DNA of 64,000 nucleotides from Callipepla californica brunnescens (lineage: Eukaryota > Chordata > Aves > Galliformes > Odontophoridae). Made by a program: the position numbers and the translations under genes. The stretch's first letter is position 1. Each line of letters starts with the position of its first letter. Where the stretch lies: assembly GCA_023055505.1 (NCBI GenBank), contig JALIRH010000002.1:22636437-22700436 (forward strand), written 5' to 3'. Below are positions 60,423 through 64,000 of this stretch, one piece after another. The notes under the pieces were generated by a model. The model saw only the letters and a list, made by a program, of their open reading frames with translations. It made no database searches and was not told the DNA's origin.

Positions 60423-61497
60423 TGCCTTGAACTCCACCACCGCCATGGTGATGGGCAGAAATAGGTCATGCGGGTGTGCTGCAGTCCTCAAGAAGCTGTG
60501 CATGCAATCAACTTACCAGTGATGGAATCTGACTACAGTGCCTGAAATCAAGGGACTTCTGGTTGTTCCTACAGATTCTTCCAAAGGCTTTTAGAAGTTT
60601 TACCAGTTGTTCTAAAAGCTTTTCACACCTCCTTTTTTATATTGGCTGGTGTGTAGCCGGCCACTGAACCCACCCCACCCCCTGACCCTGACTCACAAGC
60701 TGTGAACAGACCGTCCTGGTCCCACAGAGGGGCACTGTGCACCTTCCTTGAAAAGCACAACCCTCTTCACCACCTCCCAGCTGCCCGCCCCAAGCAGCCT
60801 GCACCCAATACTAGTCCCTCTTTATCTATGGCAATATCCTAGGTCTTCAAAGGTCCACAAGCTTCCATCATCAGGGGTAAAACTCAATTGCTAAGATACT
60901 TTTCTGAAAGGACTGACAAGAGCTCCTTTTAATTAAAAACAACAACAAAAAACAAACAAACAGAAGAACTATTGCAGCACTATTCCTGCAGGCAGCATCA
61001 AGGCTATGTCTGTGAAGATGATAGAAACTAAAAGCCATCCAACTAGAAAGTGACCTTTATCACAGTATTTGTTACATAGCCTTGCACTAGAGGGGGAGAC
61101 TCGCTGTTATGTCGGGGAAAGCTATCACTCCTTCAGAAATAACGGTCTGCAAAAACAGAGTGCACTGTCAGAAGAAGTGCGACACCCAGTTTCTTCTCTA
61201 TTAAAATTGAGCAAAGATTTTCCTGTCATAGCCACAATTAAAACAGAAAAAGTAAACTTTTGGTATAACAGGTAGGTAATTTTCCTTGAGGGTCTTTTTC
61301 ATTTTGCAAGTAGGGCTTAAAACGTTCTGACTCCTTTCTCCAACTTCTTGCCTGTCTTCAGATGTTTTTCATGTCATTTATTAAATTACGAGCTCATAGA
61401 AAAAGTCACTACAGCAAACACCTGTCTTGGTTTCTTTCCCTTTTTACAACCATATTTTAGCAGGAAAATAGAACCTGTGGAGTAGCACAGCACCTAC

Positions 61498-61675
61498 CTG
61501 TGTAGACCACATTCTGTTTTTGGAAAACATGCTTCTGGCTCCGTTTTCTGTCTCTTGGACAATTTTACTGCTACTGTAGCCTTCAAGTTTGTATTCTTTG
61601 TTCCTTTTTATGCTATTCACATAGCCATCCCCAATTTCCAAAAGCCTCCTGTGTTCTACTTCGGGTGGTTCTGTG
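61498..61675 (-). other. Exon-like ORF of unknown identity
   Basis: On the minus strand, a pyrimidine-rich stretch and CTGGAG precede a frame containing EVEHRRLLEIGDGYVNSIKR (residues 7-26) and NKEYKLEGYSSSKIVQETEN (27-46), closed by a donor ACACAG|GTAGGT. The composition is coding-like and unlike the LRRs expected for LRRC69. The acceptor is only moderate. I do not recognise the product. Confidence 0.22.
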
Positions 61676-62819
61676 CTCCAGCATTCAGCATAGGGGAAAG
61701 AAAATAAACACTTCTTTACTAGATGTGCCACCTTTTAATCCCCTCTGATTTCAAATTCAGTGCAGCCACGCTAGGATTTGACAACAAATTATTGCCGATT
61801 TATATTATCAACTTGTTTGTTTTAATAGGACATGCATGTACATGAAGAAGAGCTGTTAGTTTAAAATCTCTATGCCCTTATTTTCATCAGTAAGAACTTT
61901 CACATGACATCATTCTACCATATGACATTTTTGTCTTTAAAAAATAGAACATTACTCACATCTGGAAGGTCCTTCAGTCTGTTTCTGAAGAAGCACAGCA
62001 TCTTCAGACTCTTCATGAATCTGATCACTTCATATATCATAATAAAACATTTGCAGAACAGATAAAAACTGGGGAGACTTTGCAGAAAACATAGCTCCCC
62101 AGAAATATTTATTCTTATTGTTTGCTAATTAAAGGTGCACACTTGCATGTTAGAAAAATTCAAAGAGGATAAAGCTTTTCAGACAATCCTGTTGATGTAT
62201 TTAATTTGGAATACCGAGATTACCTTGGTTTACTTGTGACTGTACTGGTTTTTGGTATGTGAACAGTTCTTAGGATATACCTATTTATAACATAGAGAGG
62301 CAGTTGCTAAGGTTTTTAAGGTTTTAATTGTATCTGAAAGTACCTATACCGTATGCCTCGCGTGATTAATTATAACCCATCCGCTGCTTGTGTTAGTTTC
62401 TCAAAGCAGAGGAATTGGTAGGTTACTGTTCTTCCCAGAGCCAAAAAAGATAGAGAAAATGCCTTTTATACTTCAGGTCCTATTTTTAAGTCTGCTCAGC
62501 TGCTTACATAGATTAAGTAATCAACACAGGCTGCTTGTCATTAATAAATGCATCACAGGAGATGCTGGAAGACAAAGGGCAGCTGGTGTCTGAGAACTAA
62601 AAATAAAAAGTCGTACAGGCAATAATTGCAAAGCTTACAAAAAAAGACCACTCAGAATTGCCTTATGGACTAACCATATATTGGAGGTGGGACAGCCTGA
62701 AACCCACTCTCACAAAAGCTCCCAGGGTAGGTCTGGGGCATTCGGCATCCATGCCTTTTGCACAACTGCTGCTGCACTCCTGAAGATGTCACTTCTCCTA
62801 CATGGCAGGGCAATACAAA

Positions 62820-63303
62820 GAATCACAGAATCATTGGAGTTGGAAGTGACCTTTAAAGGTCACTTAGTCCAACTCACCTGCAGTGGAGAGGGACACCTCA
62901 GCTAGATCACTTGCACCTACAGCTGCAACCTACAGTTGCTCAGAGCCCCATCCAGCCTGACCTTGAGTGTCTTCAGGCACAGGGCATCCACTGCACAACT
63001 TGTGCCACTACTTTACTATGCTTACCATAAAAAATGTTTTCCTTATATTCAATCTAAATCTTCCCTCTTAGACTGAAACCATTTCCCTTTGTCTTACATC
63101 ACAACAGAAACTTTAGCAGGGTCTGTCCCCTTCTTTCCCATAACCCCCCTTAGATACTGAAAGGCCTCCACCACGTCTCCCTGCAGCCTTCTCCTCTCCA
63201 GTCTAAACAGCCCCAGCTCTCTCAGCCTGTCTTCACAGGGGAGGTGTTCCATCCCTCAGATCACTTTTGTGGCCCTCTTCTGGATGTACTTCAACAGGTC
63301 TAT
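62820..63303 (-). mobile_element. CR1 LINE 3' fragment, about 480 bp
   Basis: It begins GAATCACAGAATCATTGGAG, then AGTCCAACTCACCTGCAG, GCCCCATCCAGCCTGACC, CTCAGCCTGTCTTCACAG. It is the reverse complement of the CR1 3' region. Confidence 0.95.
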
Positions 63304-63670
63304 CTGAAACATCTGACCAGGGCTTCCTGGGAGACACCAGACTGCCTCTAAGACCTGCTGCTCATCTCCACTTACTCAACCTTCCTAGCAGGGAATACAC
63401 AAACCATGAGGTGATCAGAGCCAGCTAGAGAGGAAGGTTGGAAAGCTGAGAGAAATCCAAGAGGGCCAATGCCAGCTGCAAGAGGCAGTGTCCCTATCCT
63501 GCCTGCTGCCAGCACATACAGCAAAAGTTCTCACAATTGCAATTCATCAAAGCATTACACTCAGACAAAAAAAAATGGAGCATCACCATCTCACTGCATC
63601 AGATCTATCCTACCACATAAGTCATACACTCAGCTCTACTGCCTGTTAACTATTACAGAATAGTAAACTA
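63304..63670. other. Short stretch between two CR1 copies
   Basis: I recognise nothing in it. Confidence 0.6.
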
Positions 63671-63935
63671 TCACATAATCACAGCACAGTTGGGTTGGAA
63701 GAGACCTTAAGGCCCCCTCCAGCCTCACGCCCTGCTGCAGGCTGGCTGTGCCCCACCAGCTCAGGCTGCCCAGGCCTTGGGCACCTCCAGGGATGAAGTA
63801 CTCAGAGCTCTCTGGGCAGCAGTGCCAGCACCTCAATTTCCTCCTAACACCTACCCTAAATCTCCCCTCTTTTAGTTTAAAACCATTCCCTCTTGTCCTG
63901 TTGCTATCTGCAGGAAGAAGTTGCTCTCCAGAGCA
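63671..63935 (-). mobile_element. CR1 LINE 3' fragment, about 265 bp
   Basis: ATCACAGCACAGTTGGGTTG, GAAGAGACCTTAAGGCC, GGGCACCTCCAGGGATG, CCCTAAATCTCCCCTC in the reverse-complement order of the CR1 3' region. 63936-64000 shows nothing recognisable. Confidence 0.93.
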
Positions 63936-64000
63936 ACTAGTAGATGTTAGTAGTTCTGGTGTGTGTATTCACTTCATGAAGTAAAGCAAAATATTGTTTA

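Larger units (their letters stand above)
59291..62819. other. Non-coding stretch with two unassigned exon-like ORFs
   Basis: 3.5 kb of mostly unique sequence. It contains a C-rich patch (60651-60810) and two ORFs with plausible splice signals (60271-60422 plus, 61498-61675 minus), described separately. Confidence 0.6.

Noticed and set aside
1..64000. CRISPR arrays, operons, phage or bacterial genes
   Set aside because: No spaced direct-repeat array, no compact gene clusters; introns, CR1 elements and an SLC26 gene show vertebrate nuclear DNA.

Overview
This is a 64 kb piece of a bird nuclear genome. It has an AT-rich background, GT-AG introns and about sixteen CR1 LINE fragments, many ending in the typical avian ATTCTGTGA-type 3' end. 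There are no operons, ribosome binding sites or dense ORFs. The class Aves is well supported by CR1; the species cannot be named from the sequence alone.

One protein-coding gene can be read with confidence: SLC26A7, an SLC26/SulP-family anion exchanger, on the minus strand. Ten coding exons join without a frame break into 1311 nt (437 residues) from the initiator ATG at 38811 to a phase-0 donor at 6360. All introns are GT-AG. This covers the cytosolic N-terminus and most of the transmembrane domain. The last membrane segments and the C-terminal STAS domain, about 220 residues in the human protein, lie beyond base 1 of the window. A TATA box (minus strand, 39134-39129) under a small CpG-rich patch, followed by a possible 152-nt intron in the 5' UTR, is the probable promoter.

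Layout: 1-6359 is the intron after coding exon 10. 6360-38811 holds coding exons 10 to 1, with introns of 0.9 to 13.7 kb containing CR1 copies, an old reverse-transcriptase-bearing LINE and simple repeats. 38812-39134 is the 5' UTR and core promoter. 39135-64000 is upstream non-coding DNA with CR1 fragments, microsatellites and several foldbacks, and no gene I can identify. In human 8q21.3 the next upstream gene is LRRC69; I found no exon of it here.

No new multi-gene system is visible. The items most worth a second look are: a 129/131-bp near-identical inverted pair 1.7 kb apart (49478-49606 and 51321-51451); a 49-nt hairpin in an intron (7853-7901); a tRNA-like foldback with A- and B-box matches (44871-44941); a 29/31 direct repeat about 800 bp apart (8297 and 9094); the possible 5' UTR mini-intron; and three unassigned ORFs or exon candidates (25096-25284, 60271-60422, 61498-61675).
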